A DNA stretch of 64,000 nucleotides from JASGIT01 sp047601665 (GCA_047601665.1 JASGIT010000001.1:3720001-3784000); one strand, 5' to 3'. Positions 10,536 to 20,430 are shown, counted from the first letter of the stretch. Translations and numbers: made by a program. The notes: generated from the letters alone by a model not told the origin.

Positions 10536-11333
10536 ATGACCCCATTCCGTACCCCCCGCCGCGCCTTCCTCCACGCGCTCGTGGCCGCCGCCGCGCTTGC
10601 CGCGGGCACGGCCGCGCACGCCGACACGCTCGCCCACATCCAGAAGGCGGGCGTGGTGCGCATCGCCATCCCGCAGGACTTTCCGCCGTTCGGCTCGCTG
10701 GGCACCGACCTCAAGCTGCAGGGCTACGACATCGACATGGCCCAGCTCGTCGGCAAAGCGCTGGGCGCCAAGGTGGAGCTGGTGCCCGTGACCAGCACCA
10801 ACCGCATTCCGTTCCTGACCACGGGCAAGGTGGACGTGGTGATCTCCAGCCTGGGCAAGAGCGCCGAGCGCGCCAAGGTGATCGACTTCACCGATGCCTA
10901 CGCGCCGTTCCCCAAGAGCGTCTACGGCCCCAAGGACGTGGCGGTCAAGAAGCCCGCCGACCTCGCGGGCAAGACCGTCGGCGTGACGCGCGGCTCCATC
11001 GAGGACCTGGCGCTCTCGAAGATCGCGCCCCCCACGGCCACCATCAAGCGGTATGAAGACAACAACGCCACCGCGCAGAGCTACCTCACGGGGCAGGTGC
11101 AACTCGTCACGCTGGGCAACATCGTCGCCAACGCGGTCAACGAGCGCACGCGGCTGCGCCAGCTCGACGCCAAGTTCCCCGTGGAGGAAACGCCGTGCTA
11201 CATCGGTGTGGCGAAGGGCGAGGACGCGCTGCTCAAGAAGCTCGACGAGATCATCGCCAAGGCCAAGACCGACGGTTCGCTCAACGACATGTCGCAGCGC
11301 TGGATGAAGATGCCCTTGCCGGCAAAGATGTGA
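10536..11333 (+). CDS. Polar amino acid ABC transporter, periplasmic substrate-binding protein
   Basis: About 265 residues with a signal peptide (RRAFLHALVAAAALAAGTAAHA, cleavage after AHA) and a family 3 solute-binding fold (VVRIAIPQDFPPFG, GYDIDMAQLVGKALG, VDVVISSLGKSAERAKVIDFT). The start at 10536 fits an AAGGAG about 12 bp upstream; a long in-frame extension lacks a signal peptide context and is rejected. It is the first of four genes that form a complete importer. The ligand (acidic, basic or neutral) cannot be told from sequence alone. Confidence 0.93.
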   Translation: MTPFRTPRRAFLHALVAAAALAAGTAAHADTLAHIQKAGVVRIAIPQDFPPFGSLGTDLKLQGYDIDMAQLVGKALGAKVELVPVTSTNRIPFLTTGKVDVVISSLGKSAERAKVIDFTDAYAPFPKSVYGPKDVAVKKPADLAGKTVGVTRGSIEDLALSKIAPPTATIKRYEDNNATAQSYLTGQVQLVTLGNIVANAVNERTRLRQLDAKFPVEETPCYIGVAKGEDALLKKLDEIIAKAKTDGSLNDMSQRWMKMPLPAKM

Positions 11334-11344
11334 ACGGGGTCTAG

Positions 11345-12034
11345 ATGGCCTATGCGTTCGACTTCGCCGCCGTCTTCGACTACGGCGGAATGCTCGCCCA
11401 GGGCGCCGCGTTCACGCTGGGCCTGACGGCGGCGGGCAGCGTGCTGGGCGGCCTGATCGGCGTGGCCGGCGGCGTGGTGCGCGCCTGGCGCATCGCGCCG
11501 CTGCACTGGCTGTTCAAGGGCTACGTGGAGGTGATCCGCAACACGCCGTTCCTGGTGCAGCTCATGTTCGTGTTCTTCGGCCTGCCCTCGCTCGGCGTGC
11601 AGATCAACGAATGGCAGGCCAGCCTGCTGACCACCGTGGTCAACCTGGGCGCCTACATCACCGAGATCGTGCGCGCGGGCGTGCAGGAGACGCCGCGCGG
11701 GCAGATGGAGGCCGCGAGCGCGCTGGGCATGGGCCGCTGGGCGCAGTTCCGCCACGTGGTGCTGCGCCCGGCGCTGCAGCGCGTGTGGCCGGCGCTCAGC
11801 AGCCAGATCGTGATCGTGATGCTGGGCACCTCGGTCGTGTCGCAGATCGCGGCGCAGGATCTGACCTTCGCCGCCAACTTCATCCAGTCGCGCAACTTCC
11901 GCGCGTTCGAGACCTACGTCGTCGTCACGCTACTCTATTGCGCGCTCGCGCTGGTGCTGCGCTGGCTGCTGGGCCAGGCGGGCGCGCGATGGGTGTCGGG
12001 GCGCCGCCCCGCCAGGGTGGGGGCCGCCGCATGA
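11345..12034 (+). CDS. Amino acid ABC transporter permease (HisM/GltK type), first subunit
   Basis: Inner-membrane permease of 229 residues with about five hydrophobic segments. The GYVEVIRNTPFLVQL motif and the cytoplasmic-loop signature (ARAGVQETPRGQMEAASALGMG is mirrored here as VRAGVQETPRGQ) mark the polar amino acid family and its ATPase contact. Its stop overlaps the next permease start (ATGA), so the two permeases are translationally coupled and probably form a heterodimer. Confidence 0.93.
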   Translation: MAYAFDFAAVFDYGGMLAQGAAFTLGLTAAGSVLGGLIGVAGGVVRAWRIAPLHWLFKGYVEVIRNTPFLVQLMFVFFGLPSLGVQINEWQASLLTTVVNLGAYITEIVRAGVQETPRGQMEAASALGMGRWAQFRHVVLRPALQRVWPALSSQIVIVMLGTSVVSQIAAQDLTFAANFIQSRNFRAFETYVVVTLLYCALALVLRWLLGQAGARWVSGRRPARVGAAA

Positions 12035-12670
12035 TCGCCGACATCCCGCTCTGGCCCATCCTCGCCAAGCTGGCCGAGGGGCTGCTCGCCACGCTGGCGC
12101 TCTCGCTCATCGCGTTCGCGCTGGGCGGCGTCGCGGGGCTTGCGGTGCTGTTCGCGCGCGTGGGGCGCAGCCCGCTCGCGCGGCGCATCGCGCGCACCTA
12201 CATCCAGGCGTTCCAGAACACGCCGCTGCTGATGCAGATGTTCCTGGTGTTCTTCGGCGCGTCGATGGCGGGCTTCGACGTGTCGCCGTGGACGGCCGCC
12301 GCCGTGGGCCTCACGCTCTACACCAGCGCGTACCTCGCCGAGGTCTGGCGCGGCTGCGTGGAGGCCGTGCCGCGCGGGCAGTGGGAGGCGTCCGCCAGCC
12401 TCGCCATGGGCTACGTGCAGCAGATGCGCCACGTGGTACTGCCGCAGGCGCTGCGCCTGTCGATCGCGCCCACGGTGGGCTTCTCGGTGCAGATCGTCAA
12501 GGGCACGGCCGTGGCCTCGATCATCGGCTTCAACGAGCTGACCAAGCTCGGCTCCATGCTCGCCAACGCCACCTTCCAGCCCTTCCTCATTTACGCGCTG
12601 GTGGCCGCCGGCTACTTCCTGCTGTGCTGGCCGCTGTCGCTGTGCGCGTCCCATCTCGAAAAGAAACTCC

Positions 12671-12684
<14 letters not shown>
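12031..12684 (+). CDS. Amino acid ABC transporter permease, second subunit
   Basis: About 217 residues with hydrophobic segments, RTYIQAFQNTPLLMQ and the EAA-type loop GCVEAVPRGQWEASASLAMG. ATG 12031 sits in the ATGA overlap with the upstream permease stop. The 3' end overlaps the ATPase start by 14 bp. It pairs with the first permease to form the membrane pore. Confidence 0.93.
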
Positions 12685-13408
<724 letters not shown>

Positions 13409-13409
13409 T

Positions 13410-13988
13410 CTAGGCGCCGCGGCGCTCGCGGGCGCGCGCCAGGGCGGCGGCGATCACGGAGGGCTTGGGGCCGGGCGCCGCGGCGGGCTGCACCGTGTCC
13501 TGCTGCGCCAGCCGCTGCCGCCGGGCCTGGTAGCGGGCCAGTGCCGCGTCGGCCTGGTCCTGCGACCAGGCCGCCCAGCCGGTGGCGCCGGCGCTGGCGT
13601 CGCGCAGCTGGATGCAATCGACCGGGCATACCGGAATGCACAGCTCGCAGCCCGTGCAGTGCGGCGCGATCACGGTGTGCATGTGCTTGTTCGCGCCCAA
13701 GATGGCGTCGGTGGGGCAGGCGTCCAGGCAGAGCGTGCAGCCGATGCACCAGGCCTCGTCGATCACGGCCCGCATTCGCGGGCCTTCCACGCCGTGGACG
13801 GGGTTGAGCGGCTGCACGGCGCGCCCGGTGATGGCCGCGAGCCGCGCCACGCCTTCGGCGCCGCCGGGCGGGCACTGGTTGATGGGAGCAGCCTCCTGCG
13901 CGATGGCCTCGGCGTAGGCCGCGCAGTCGGGGTAGCCGCAGCGCGTGCATTGCGTCTGCGGCAGGGCGGCGTTGATGCGGCCGATCAA
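13410..13988 (-). CDS. rnfB: RnfB-type ferredoxin-like electron transfer protein
   Basis: About 192 residues. Order: a four-Cys motif of the RnfB Fe-S domain (CTRCGYPDC ... NQCPPGG), then two 4Fe-4S sites (CIGCTLCLDACP and CTGCELCIPVCP), then a charged tail. It lacks the N-terminal membrane helix of true RnfB, and no other rnf genes are near, so it is an orphan soluble form; its redox partner is unknown. The best start is TTG 13988, overlapping the phaZ stop as TTGA and followed by LIGRINAALPQTQC. No ATG fits in this frame. Confidence 0.82.
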   Translation of the reverse strand: MIGRINAALPQTQCTRCGYPDCAAYAEAIAQEAAPINQCPPGGAEGVARLAAITGRAVQPLNPVHGVEGPRMRAVIDEAWCIGCTLCLDACPTDAILGANKHMHTVIAPHCTGCELCIPVCPVDCIQLRDASAGATGWAAWSQDQADAALARYQARRQRLAQQDTVQPAAAPGPKPSVIAAALARARERRGA

Positions 13989-15421
13989 GCCTTGCGCGTG
14001 CCGCGCGGGCGCGGCTGGGGGAACGTGGAGGCCGAGGTCACGCTGGGCTCGGCCACGGCGTCTTCCGCCTCCGCCGGGAGCATGGGCTCCTGCGCGGCCT
14101 GTGTGTGCGCCACGGCGGCGGTGGTCTGCGCAGCCGAGGCCAGCGCGGCGCGGTAAGCCTTTTCGTGCGACTGGATGAAGCCGGTCACCTGCGGGTAGAC
14201 CACTTCGCGCCAGCGGCGGCCGCTGAAGATGCCGTAGTGGCCCGCGCCCTTGACTTCGAGGTGAAGCTGCTCGTTGCCCTGGATGCCGGTGCACAGGTCG
14301 TGCGCGGCGCGGGTCTGGCCCGAGCCGGAGATGTCGTCCAGCTCGCCTTCCACGGTGAGCAGGGCGGACTGGGTGATGTCCTGCGGGCGCACCCGTTCGA
14401 TGACGCCGTCGGGGTTCTTCACGTCCCAGGTGCCGTGCACGAGGTTGAAGTCCTGGAACACGATCTTGATGGTTTCGAGGTAGTAGTCCGCGTCCATGTC
14501 GAGCACGGCGTTGTACTCGTCGTAGAACTTGCGGTGCGCCTCGGCGCTGGCGTCGTCGCCCTTGATCAGGTCCTTGAAGTAGTCGTAGTGGCTGTTGGCG
14601 TGGCGGTCGGGGTTCATGGCCACGAAGCCGGTGTGCTGCAGGAAGCCGGGGTACACGCGGCGGCCCGCGCCGGGGAAGTTCTGCGGCACGCGGTAGATCA
14701 CGTTGTTCTCGAACCACTCGAAGCTGCGCTGCGTGGCGAGGTTGTTCACCGCCGTGGGCGACTTGCGCGCGTCGATCGGGCCACCCATCATGGTCATGGT
14801 CAGCGGCGTGGTCTCGCCCCGGCTGGCCATCAGCGATACGGCGGCCAGCACCGGCACGGTGGGCTGGCACACGCTCATCACGTGGCAGTTACCGTACTTT
14901 TCCTGCAGGGTGCGGATGAAGTCCTGCACGTAGTTGATGTAGTCGTCCAGGTGGAACTCGCCGTCGGCCAGCGGCACCAGGCGGGCGTTCTTCCAGTCGG
15001 TGATGTAGACCTTGTGGCCCCGCAGCATGGTGCGCACGGTGTCGCGCAGCAGCGTGGCGTAGTGGCCCGACAGCGGGGCCACGATCAGCACCACGGGCTG
15101 GCCCTTGAGCTTGCCCAGCGTGGCCGGGTCGTCGGAAAAGCGCTTGAAGCGGCGCAGGTCGCAGAAGGGCTTGCTGACCTCGACGCGCTCGTGGATGGCC
15201 ACGTCCACGCCGTCCACGTCCACGGTGTCGATGCCGAAGGTGGGCTTTTCGTAGTCCTTGCCCAGGCGGTAGAGCAGGTCGAAGCCCGCCGACATGCGTT
15301 GCGCCATGGGCATGTAGCTGAACGGCGAAGTGGGGTTGCGGAACAGCTTGCCGGAGGCTTGGGCAAACTCGGCGAACGGCTCCATCAGCGAGCGCTGGGC
15401 TTCGTAGATCTGGTACAGCAT
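13985..15421 (-). CDS. phaZ: Intracellular polyhydroxyalkanoate depolymerase
   Basis: Mobilises stored PHB granules in the cytoplasm. 478 residues starting MLYQIYEAQRSLMEPF, typical of PhaZa1-type enzymes. The nucleophile is Cys185 in SVCQPTVP (these depolymerases use Cys-Asp-His instead of Ser); downstream ELDDISG and KGAGHYGIFSG probably hold the Asp and His. The C-terminal ~60 residues are a low-complexity Ala/Thr/Pro tail. A palindrome lies 30 bp upstream of the start. bdhA at 45.3 kb encodes a later step of PHB use. Confidence 0.94.
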   Translation of the reverse strand: MLYQIYEAQRSLMEPFAEFAQASGKLFRNPTSPFSYMPMAQRMSAGFDLLYRLGKDYEKPTFGIDTVDVDGVDVAIHERVEVSKPFCDLRRFKRFSDDPATLGKLKGQPVVLIVAPLSGHYATLLRDTVRTMLRGHKVYITDWKNARLVPLADGEFHLDDYINYVQDFIRTLQEKYGNCHVMSVCQPTVPVLAAVSLMASRGETTPLTMTMMGGPIDARKSPTAVNNLATQRSFEWFENNVIYRVPQNFPGAGRRVYPGFLQHTGFVAMNPDRHANSHYDYFKDLIKGDDASAEAHRKFYDEYNAVLDMDADYYLETIKIVFQDFNLVHGTWDVKNPDGVIERVRPQDITQSALLTVEGELDDISGSGQTRAAHDLCTGIQGNEQLHLEVKGAGHYGIFSGRRWREVVYPQVTGFIQSHEKAYRAALASAAQTTAAVAHTQAAQEPMLPAEAEDAVAEPSVTSASTFPQPRPRGTRKA

Positions 15422-15451
15422 GGGTGGGGTTCCGTGTTGTGGTGCTTTATG

Positions 15452-15475
15452 TTGCGCTGCAATATATCAGCGCAA
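15452..15475. promoter_or_regulatory. Palindrome upstream of phaZ
   Basis: Perfect 8-bp arms TTGCGCTG and CAGCGCAA separated by eight AT-rich bases, 30 bp upstream of the phaZ ATG. It is a candidate operator for a dimeric regulator; a PHB-responsive repressor such as PhaR is possible but not shown. Confidence 0.5.
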
Positions 15476-15510
15476 ATCCCGGGGTGTTGGCGTAAAACAC
15501 CTACATCGAG

Positions 15511-16566
15511 TCACATTTGTGACTTTTCTACCACCGGGTTTTCCCGTAGCCACGCCTCGAACGCCTCGCGGGCCACCGGGCGCAGCGCGCTGCGAAACGC
15601 CTGGCGGTCGCTCAGGTACAGGCTGTGGCGCATGGCAGTGTACGGGTTGAAGCCGGTGTCCGGGTGGCTGGCCTCGAAGTGCTGCTTGTAACGCTTGACG
15701 GTGCCCACCGTCTCGCGCAGCAGCGTGTTGAAGCGCGCGCGGGTCATGCCGGGCGCGCCGGCCAGGATTTCGTCCACGAACGGCTCCACCTTGCGCGCTT
15801 CGAACTCGAAGTCCTTGAAGAAATGGTGCGCGATCTTCAGGAAGGTGAAGGCGTTGAGCTCGCTGCTGGCGGCCTGCGGCGGGAGTTCTGCGGTTTCGTC
15901 CGGGGCCTGCTGGAGTTCGGCGTCGGTCGCGTCGCGGATCTGGCGGAACTCGCGGTCGGCCAGCTCGAACAGCGCCGACAGCACGTTGATGCGGCGGCGT
16001 AGCGGCGCGGCGATGGCCTTCTTGTAGCGGATCTTGTGGTCCAGCACGCTCCAGGCGTCCTGGATGGTGGTGCGCACCTGCAGCTCGAAGGCCAGGCCGG
16101 CATACGGCGCGTGCTCGGGCAGGGCGCGCTGCGCGGCGTTCAGGCGCAGGTCCAAGTGCAGGCCCTTGTAGCCGAACGAGGCGTCGGTGCCTTCCAGCGC
16201 GGCGACCTTGTCGGTCACGTCGATTACGTCGAAATGGCTGCGCACCGCCTGGGCCAGGCGCTCCAGTTCGTCTTCGTACAGGCAGACCACGCGCACGCCG
16301 ATCAGGTCGGTGATGCAGGCGCGGATGTCATAGGGCGTGCCGCTGGCCTCCAGCGCGGGGCGGTACTTGCGCGAGAATTTGCGCACGCATTCGTCGCGGT
16401 CTTTCACGCGGCCTTCGACCTTCGATGCCTCGATGAACCGCGCCCGCGCCACGATCTCCGTCAGCAGCGCCACGTAGCGCGCGCAGGCGCGCTCGAGCAG
16501 CGGCAGGTGCTGGTCGTAGAAGGCGTGGAACTGGGCCTCTTCGTGGTCGAAATCAAGCGATGCCAT
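15511..16566 (-). CDS. RelA/SpoT synthetase-domain protein, single domain
   Basis: 351 residues with one RelA_SpoT nucleotidyltransferase domain (about 55-215): KDRDECVRKFSRKYR, ITDLIGVRVVCLYEDE, SFGYKGLHLDLRLN, FELQVRTTIQDAWSVLDHKI. No HD hydrolase and no TGS or ACT domain is present, so it resembles a small alarmone synthetase with a helical C-terminal extension of about 130 residues. It is upstream of phaZ on the same strand and divergent from the c-di-GMP gene. Synthesis of (p)ppGpp is inferred from the family. A full-length relA is also in this window (46191). Confidence 0.87.
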   Translation of the reverse strand: MASLDFDHEEAQFHAFYDQHLPLLERACARYVALLTEIVARARFIEASKVEGRVKDRDECVRKFSRKYRPALEASGTPYDIRACITDLIGVRVVCLYEDELERLAQAVRSHFDVIDVTDKVAALEGTDASFGYKGLHLDLRLNAAQRALPEHAPYAGLAFELQVRTTIQDAWSVLDHKIRYKKAIAAPLRRRINVLSALFELADREFRQIRDATDAELQQAPDETAELPPQAASSELNAFTFLKIAHHFFKDFEFEARKVEPFVDEILAGAPGMTRARFNTLLRETVGTVKRYKQHFEASHPDTGFNPYTAMRHSLYLSDRQAFRSALRPVAREAFEAWLRENPVVEKSQM

Positions 16567-16577
16567 GGAAAGACAGA

Positions 16578-16609
16578 GGTAACAAGGTTGGTAACAAATT
16601 GTTTATAAT
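16578..16609 (+). promoter_or_regulatory. Candidate promoter with direct repeats in the divergent gap
   Basis: The 82-bp gap between the RelA/SpoT-domain gene and the c-di-GMP gene has a perfect TATAAT at 16604-16609 facing right and two GGTAACAA direct repeats at 16578 and 16590, 12 bp apart. A good -35 box is not evident, so an activator site is possible. Confidence 0.45.
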
Positions 16610-16648
16610 GGCGATCATCCACCCAGTATCGCCCAGGCATCCGCATTC

Positions 16649-19405
16649 ATGAACCATCGCCTCTCCCCCCGTTGGCGCACCGGGCTGCAGGCATTGCTGG
16701 CCGTGTTGCTTTCGGCGGCCATGCTGGGGCTGACTTTCCTGTCCTGGCATAGCGAAGACCGGGCCGCGCGCGAGCGCGAGCGCCAAAACTTCAATCTGGC
16801 GGTGGAGCAGATCACCAGCAGCCTCCGGGACCGCATGGCCACCTACGAGATCGTGCTGCGCGGCATCCAGGGCTACTTCGATGGCTCCGAGTACGTGAGC
16901 GCCGCAGAGTTCAGCGCCTACATGCGGGCGCTGAAACTCGAGGCAACGCACCCCGGGCTGGTCAGCGTGTCGCTGGTTGCGCACGTGCCCGCCCGTGAGC
17001 GGGCCACCCACGAAGCCCATATGCGCGCCAGCGGCCTGGCGGGCTACCGGGTGCACCCCATTGGCCGCCAGGGCGAGGCCTATGCTCCGCTGACGCACAT
17101 CGAGCCCTGGAACGAGCGCCTGCGCCCCGTGCTGGGCTTCGACCTCAACACCATTCCCGCCGCGCGCGAGGCCATGGCGCGCAGCGCCGCCACGGGCCAG
17201 TCCGTGCTGAGCCGGGGCTATGTGCTGGCGCAGGACGAAGGTACGGCCCACGGCCAGGACCTGTCCCTGGTGCTCTATGTGCCGCTGTACACGAACGGCA
17301 CGGGGCCGGCAGGCCTGCGCGGCTGGGCGAGCGTACCGTTCCGGGTGCAAGACATCGTGCACAGCCTGGCGCACGAGTTCGACCCGGACGTGGCCCTCTC
17401 CATCTACGACGGCCCCGATGCCGCCCCTGCGCAACGGCTGTTCTCCACGGACGCCGCGCTTGCGCCGGGCGCCGTGACGGCCATCCGCCGCCTGGACGTG
17501 GGGGGCCGCGCGTGGACGCTCGCCATGTGGCCCAAGGCCGCGTTCACGCAGCGCGTGGACCATCGCCGCAGCACCGTGGTGGCGGTGCTGGGCGTGGCGC
17601 TGAGCCTGGCCGTAGGCTGGTTTGCCTGGGGGCTGATGACCGCGCGCAACCGTGCCATGCGGCTGGCGGAGCGCATGACGCGGGAGCTGCGCGGCGCGCG
17701 CGACGAGCTGGAGAACACGCTCAGCGCCATTCCCGACCTGCTGTTCGAACTGTCGCGCGAAGGGCGGCTGCTGCGCCACCGCAGTACGCGCGAAGACCTC
17801 CTGCATTCCCCGCCCGAGGATTTCCTGGGCCGCCTGCTCTCTGAGGTGGTGCCGCCCGAAGCCGCGCGCGCCTACATGGGCGCCATCGAACATGCCGAAC
17901 GCGACGGGAGCACGCGCGGCTGGCAATTCCCCCTGCGCGTGGCGGACGGCTCGACGCACTGGTTCGAACTGTCGGTCGCACGCAAGCAAGGCGAGCAGCC
18001 CGGCGGCGAAACCACCTTCATCGCCCTGTCGCGCGACATCACCGAGCGCAAGGAGGCCGAGTCGCGCACTCACCACCTGGCCTACTACGACGCGCTCACC
18101 GGCCTGCCCAACCGCCGCATGTTGGTCGAGCAGGCGCAACATGCGCTGGTCCATGCGCAGCGCAACGGGCGCATCGGGGCGCTGTTCTTCATCGACCTGG
18201 ACCACTTCAAGCGCATCAACGACGCGCAGGGCCACGCGGCGGGCGACGCGCTGCTGGTGCAGGTGGCCCGCCGCCTGCAAGACCTGCTGCGCCCCGAAGA
18301 CCTGGCCGGCCGCCTGGGCGGCGACGAATTCGTGGTGCTGGCGCAAGACCTGGGCACCGATCCGCACACCGCCCGGCGCGCCGCCGAATCCCTGGCCACG
18401 CGCCTGCGCGAAGCGCTGGACAGCCCCTACGCCCTGCAAGGCAGCCCCTACAGCAGCGCCGGCAGCATCGGCGCCACGCTGTTCCCGCGCGGCCAGACCG
18501 ATGCGCAGGACCTGCTGCGCGAGGCCGACACCGCCATGTACCAGGCCAAGGCCGGCGGGCGCAACCGCACGGCGTTTTACGAGCCCGAAATGCAGCTGCG
18601 CGCGCAGCAGGAACTGAGCCTGGCGCAGGACCTGCAGCGCGCGTGGGATCTGGGCCAGTTCGCCGTCTACGCGCAGTCGCAGGTGGACGGGGCAGGGCGC
18701 ATCGTCGGCGGCGAACTGCTGCTGCGCTGGTTCCACCCCGAGCGCGGCGTGGTGCCGCCGGAGCGCTTCATCCCGCTGGCGGAGGAGTCCGGCCTCATCC
18801 TGCGCCTGGGCGAATGGGTGCTGGAGCAGGCCTGCACCACGCTGGCCGCGCTGTCCGCCACGCACCCGGAGATCCGGCTGGCGGTCAACATGAGCCAGCG
18901 CCAGTTCCTGCAGGACGACTTCGTCGAAGGCATGGCCGCGCTGCTGGAGCGCACCGGCGCACCCGCCGAGCGCCTGGTGCTGGAGGTGACGGAAAGCCTG
19001 CTCATCGCCACCGCGGACGACACCGTGCGCCGCATGGCGCAACTGGTGAAGCTGGGCCTGCGCTTTGCGATCGACGACTTCGGCACCGGCTATTCGAGCT
19101 TTGCCTACCTCAAGCGCCTGCCGCTGTACGAACTCAAGATCGACAAGAGCTTCGTGAAAGACACGCCCGGCAGCCCGAGCGACACGGCCATCGTGCAGTC
19201 CATTCTGGCCGTCGCGCGCCATCTGGGCCTGGCCGTGGTGGCCGAAGGCGTGGAGACCGAGGCCCAGGCCGCCTTCCTGGCCGCCAACTACTGCCAGAGT
19301 ATGCAGGGCCACCGGTTCGGCCGCCCCATGCCGCTGGCGCAATGGCTGCGCGAACTGCCGGGCGGCCAGGAGGATGCTACGGATTCAATAGCTGGTAGCG
19401 CTTGA
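16649..19405 (+). CDS. CHASE-PAS-GGDEF-EAL cyclic-di-GMP signalling protein
   Basis: 918-residue inner-membrane protein. A first membrane helix (about 12-32), a periplasmic CHASE sensor (about 45-270) and a second helix (about 308-328) are followed by a PAS region, GGDEF at 557-561 and an EAL domain to about 905. GGDEF is intact with an I-site (RPED) five residues before it. The EAL signature reads ELL (Glu689 kept); other catalytic motifs remain (NMSQRQF, EVTESLL, DDFGTGYSS, KIDKSFV, AEGVE). Both synthase and phosphodiesterase activity are plausible. Its last residues (DSIAGSA) and stop come from an interspersed repeat. Confidence 0.93.
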   Translation: MNHRLSPRWRTGLQALLAVLLSAAMLGLTFLSWHSEDRAARERERQNFNLAVEQITSSLRDRMATYEIVLRGIQGYFDGSEYVSAAEFSAYMRALKLEATHPGLVSVSLVAHVPARERATHEAHMRASGLAGYRVHPIGRQGEAYAPLTHIEPWNERLRPVLGFDLNTIPAAREAMARSAATGQSVLSRGYVLAQDEGTAHGQDLSLVLYVPLYTNGTGPAGLRGWASVPFRVQDIVHSLAHEFDPDVALSIYDGPDAAPAQRLFSTDAALAPGAVTAIRRLDVGGRAWTLAMWPKAAFTQRVDHRRSTVVAVLGVALSLAVGWFAWGLMTARNRAMRLAERMTRELRGARDELENTLSAIPDLLFELSREGRLLRHRSTREDLLHSPPEDFLGRLLSEVVPPEAARAYMGAIEHAERDGSTRGWQFPLRVADGSTHWFELSVARKQGEQPGGETTFIALSRDITERKEAESRTHHLAYYDALTGLPNRRMLVEQAQHALVHAQRNGRIGALFFIDLDHFKRINDAQGHAAGDALLVQVARRLQDLLRPEDLAGRLGGDEFVVLAQDLGTDPHTARRAAESLATRLREALDSPYALQGSPYSSAGSIGATLFPRGQTDAQDLLREADTAMYQAKAGGRNRTAFYEPEMQLRAQQELSLAQDLQRAWDLGQFAVYAQSQVDGAGRIVGGELLLRWFHPERGVVPPERFIPLAEESGLILRLGEWVLEQACTTLAALSATHPEIRLAVNMSQRQFLQDDFVEGMAALLERTGAPAERLVLEVTESLLIATADDTVRRMAQLVKLGLRFAIDDFGTGYSSFAYLKRLPLYELKIDKSFVKDTPGSPSDTAIVQSILAVARHLGLAVVAEGVETEAQAAFLAANYCQSMQGHRFGRPMPLAQWLRELPGGQEDATDSIAGSA

Positions 19406-19437
19406 GGAATAAGGGCTGGGGGCTGATTAGGCTCAAG
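19386..19437. repeat. Comamonad-type short intergenic repeat, copy d, at a convergent junction
   Basis: CAATAGCTGGTAGCGCTTGA followed by the GGGCTGGGGGCTGATTAGGC part. It forms the last six codons and stop of the GGDEF-EAL gene and reaches the dusA stop. Confidence 0.75.
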
Positions 19438-20416
19438 GTTTGGTGCGGGCGATCTGCATCACTTCGCGCGCGGGCAGGGTCTTGAGCCGGTGATCGCTCC
19501 ACACCTGCCGCCAGCGCCGCGCCCCCGGCAGGCCATTGCGCAGGCCCAGCATGTGGCGGGCAATGGCATACCAGTGCGTGCCATGCGCGCGCGCCTCGCG
19601 CTCCATGTAGTCCACCATGGCCTCCTCCACGCCCTCGCGCGTCAGGCCCCGGTCGGGCTCGCCATAGAACTGCGCATCCCAGCCCGCCAGCCACCAGGGG
19701 TTGTGGTACGCCTCGCGGCCCACCATCACGCCGTCGAGCACGGCCAACTGCTCCTGCACCGCCGCATCGGTCTGGAAGCCGCCGTTGACCGCGATGCACA
19801 GCTGCGGAAAGTCCTGCTTGAGCCGCGCCACCACGCCATAGCGCAGCGGCGGCACCTCACGGTTCTCCTTGGGCGACAGGCCCTCCAGCCACGCATTGCG
19901 CGCGTGCACAATGAACACGCGGCAGCCCGCCTCCGCCACCGTGCCGATGAAGTCGCGCACGAACGCATAGTCCTCGTCGCGGCCCAGGCCGATGCGGTGC
20001 TTGACCGTCACCGGCACGTCCACCGCGTCCCGCATCGCCTTCACCCCATCGGCCACCAACTGCGGCTCGTTCATCAGGCACGCGCCGAATGCGCCGCGCT
20101 GCACCCGCTCGCTCGGGCAACCGCAGTTCAGGTTGATCTCGTCATAGCCCCACTGCGCGCCCAGCCGCGCCGCGTGGGCCAGGTCCGCGGGCTCGCTGCC
20201 GCCCAACTGCAGCGCCACCGGGTGCTCGGCCTCGCCGAACCGCAGGTGCCGCGCCACGTCGCCATGGATCAGAGCGCCCGTGGTCACCATCTCCGTGTAC
20301 AGCAGCGCGCGGCGCGAAAGCAGGCGATGCAGGTGGCGGCAATGGGTATCCGTCCAGTCCATCATCGGTGCAACGGACAGGCGCCAGGGGGTGAAGTCGA
20401 GAGCGGGGGCGGTCAT
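19433..20416 (-). CDS. dusA: tRNA-dihydrouridine(20/20a) synthase DusA
   Basis: FMN enzyme that reduces U20/U20a in the tRNA D-loop. About 327 residues: SVAPMMDWTDTHCR (FMN site), EMVTTGALIHG, QLGGSEP, and NLNCGCPSERVQRGAFGACLM with the catalytic Cys; later IVHARNAW and NGGFQT. The ATG at 20416 (MTAPALDF) is preferred over an extension eight codons longer. The gene flanks the integrated element but is not disrupted. Confidence 0.94.
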   Translation of the reverse strand: MTAPALDFTPWRLSVAPMMDWTDTHCRHLHRLLSRRALLYTEMVTTGALIHGDVARHLRFGEAEHPVALQLGGSEPADLAHAARLGAQWGYDEINLNCGCPSERVQRGAFGACLMNEPQLVADGVKAMRDAVDVPVTVKHRIGLGRDEDYAFVRDFIGTVAEAGCRVFIVHARNAWLEGLSPKENREVPPLRYGVVARLKQDFPQLCIAVNGGFQTDAAVQEQLAVLDGVMVGREAYHNPWWLAGWDAQFYGEPDRGLTREGVEEAMVDYMEREARAHGTHWYAIARHMLGLRNGLPGARRWRQVWSDHRLKTLPAREVMQIARTKP

Positions 20417-20430
20417 GCGGAAAGCCAATG

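Noticed and set aside
10227..11102. A minus-strand frame opposite the amino acid binding protein
   Set aside because: Shadow of a gene with a clear signal peptide and solute-binding fold.
16553..19342. A 929-codon minus-strand frame opposite the GGDEF-EAL gene
   Set aside because: Low-complexity composition and no motif, while the plus strand has complete CHASE, GGDEF and EAL domains.
19433..20416. dusA as the target gene of the element, since dusA is a known integration site
   Set aside because: dusA is intact at its 5' end, no dusA-type tyrosine integrase is present, and the matching core lies at tRNA-Ser.
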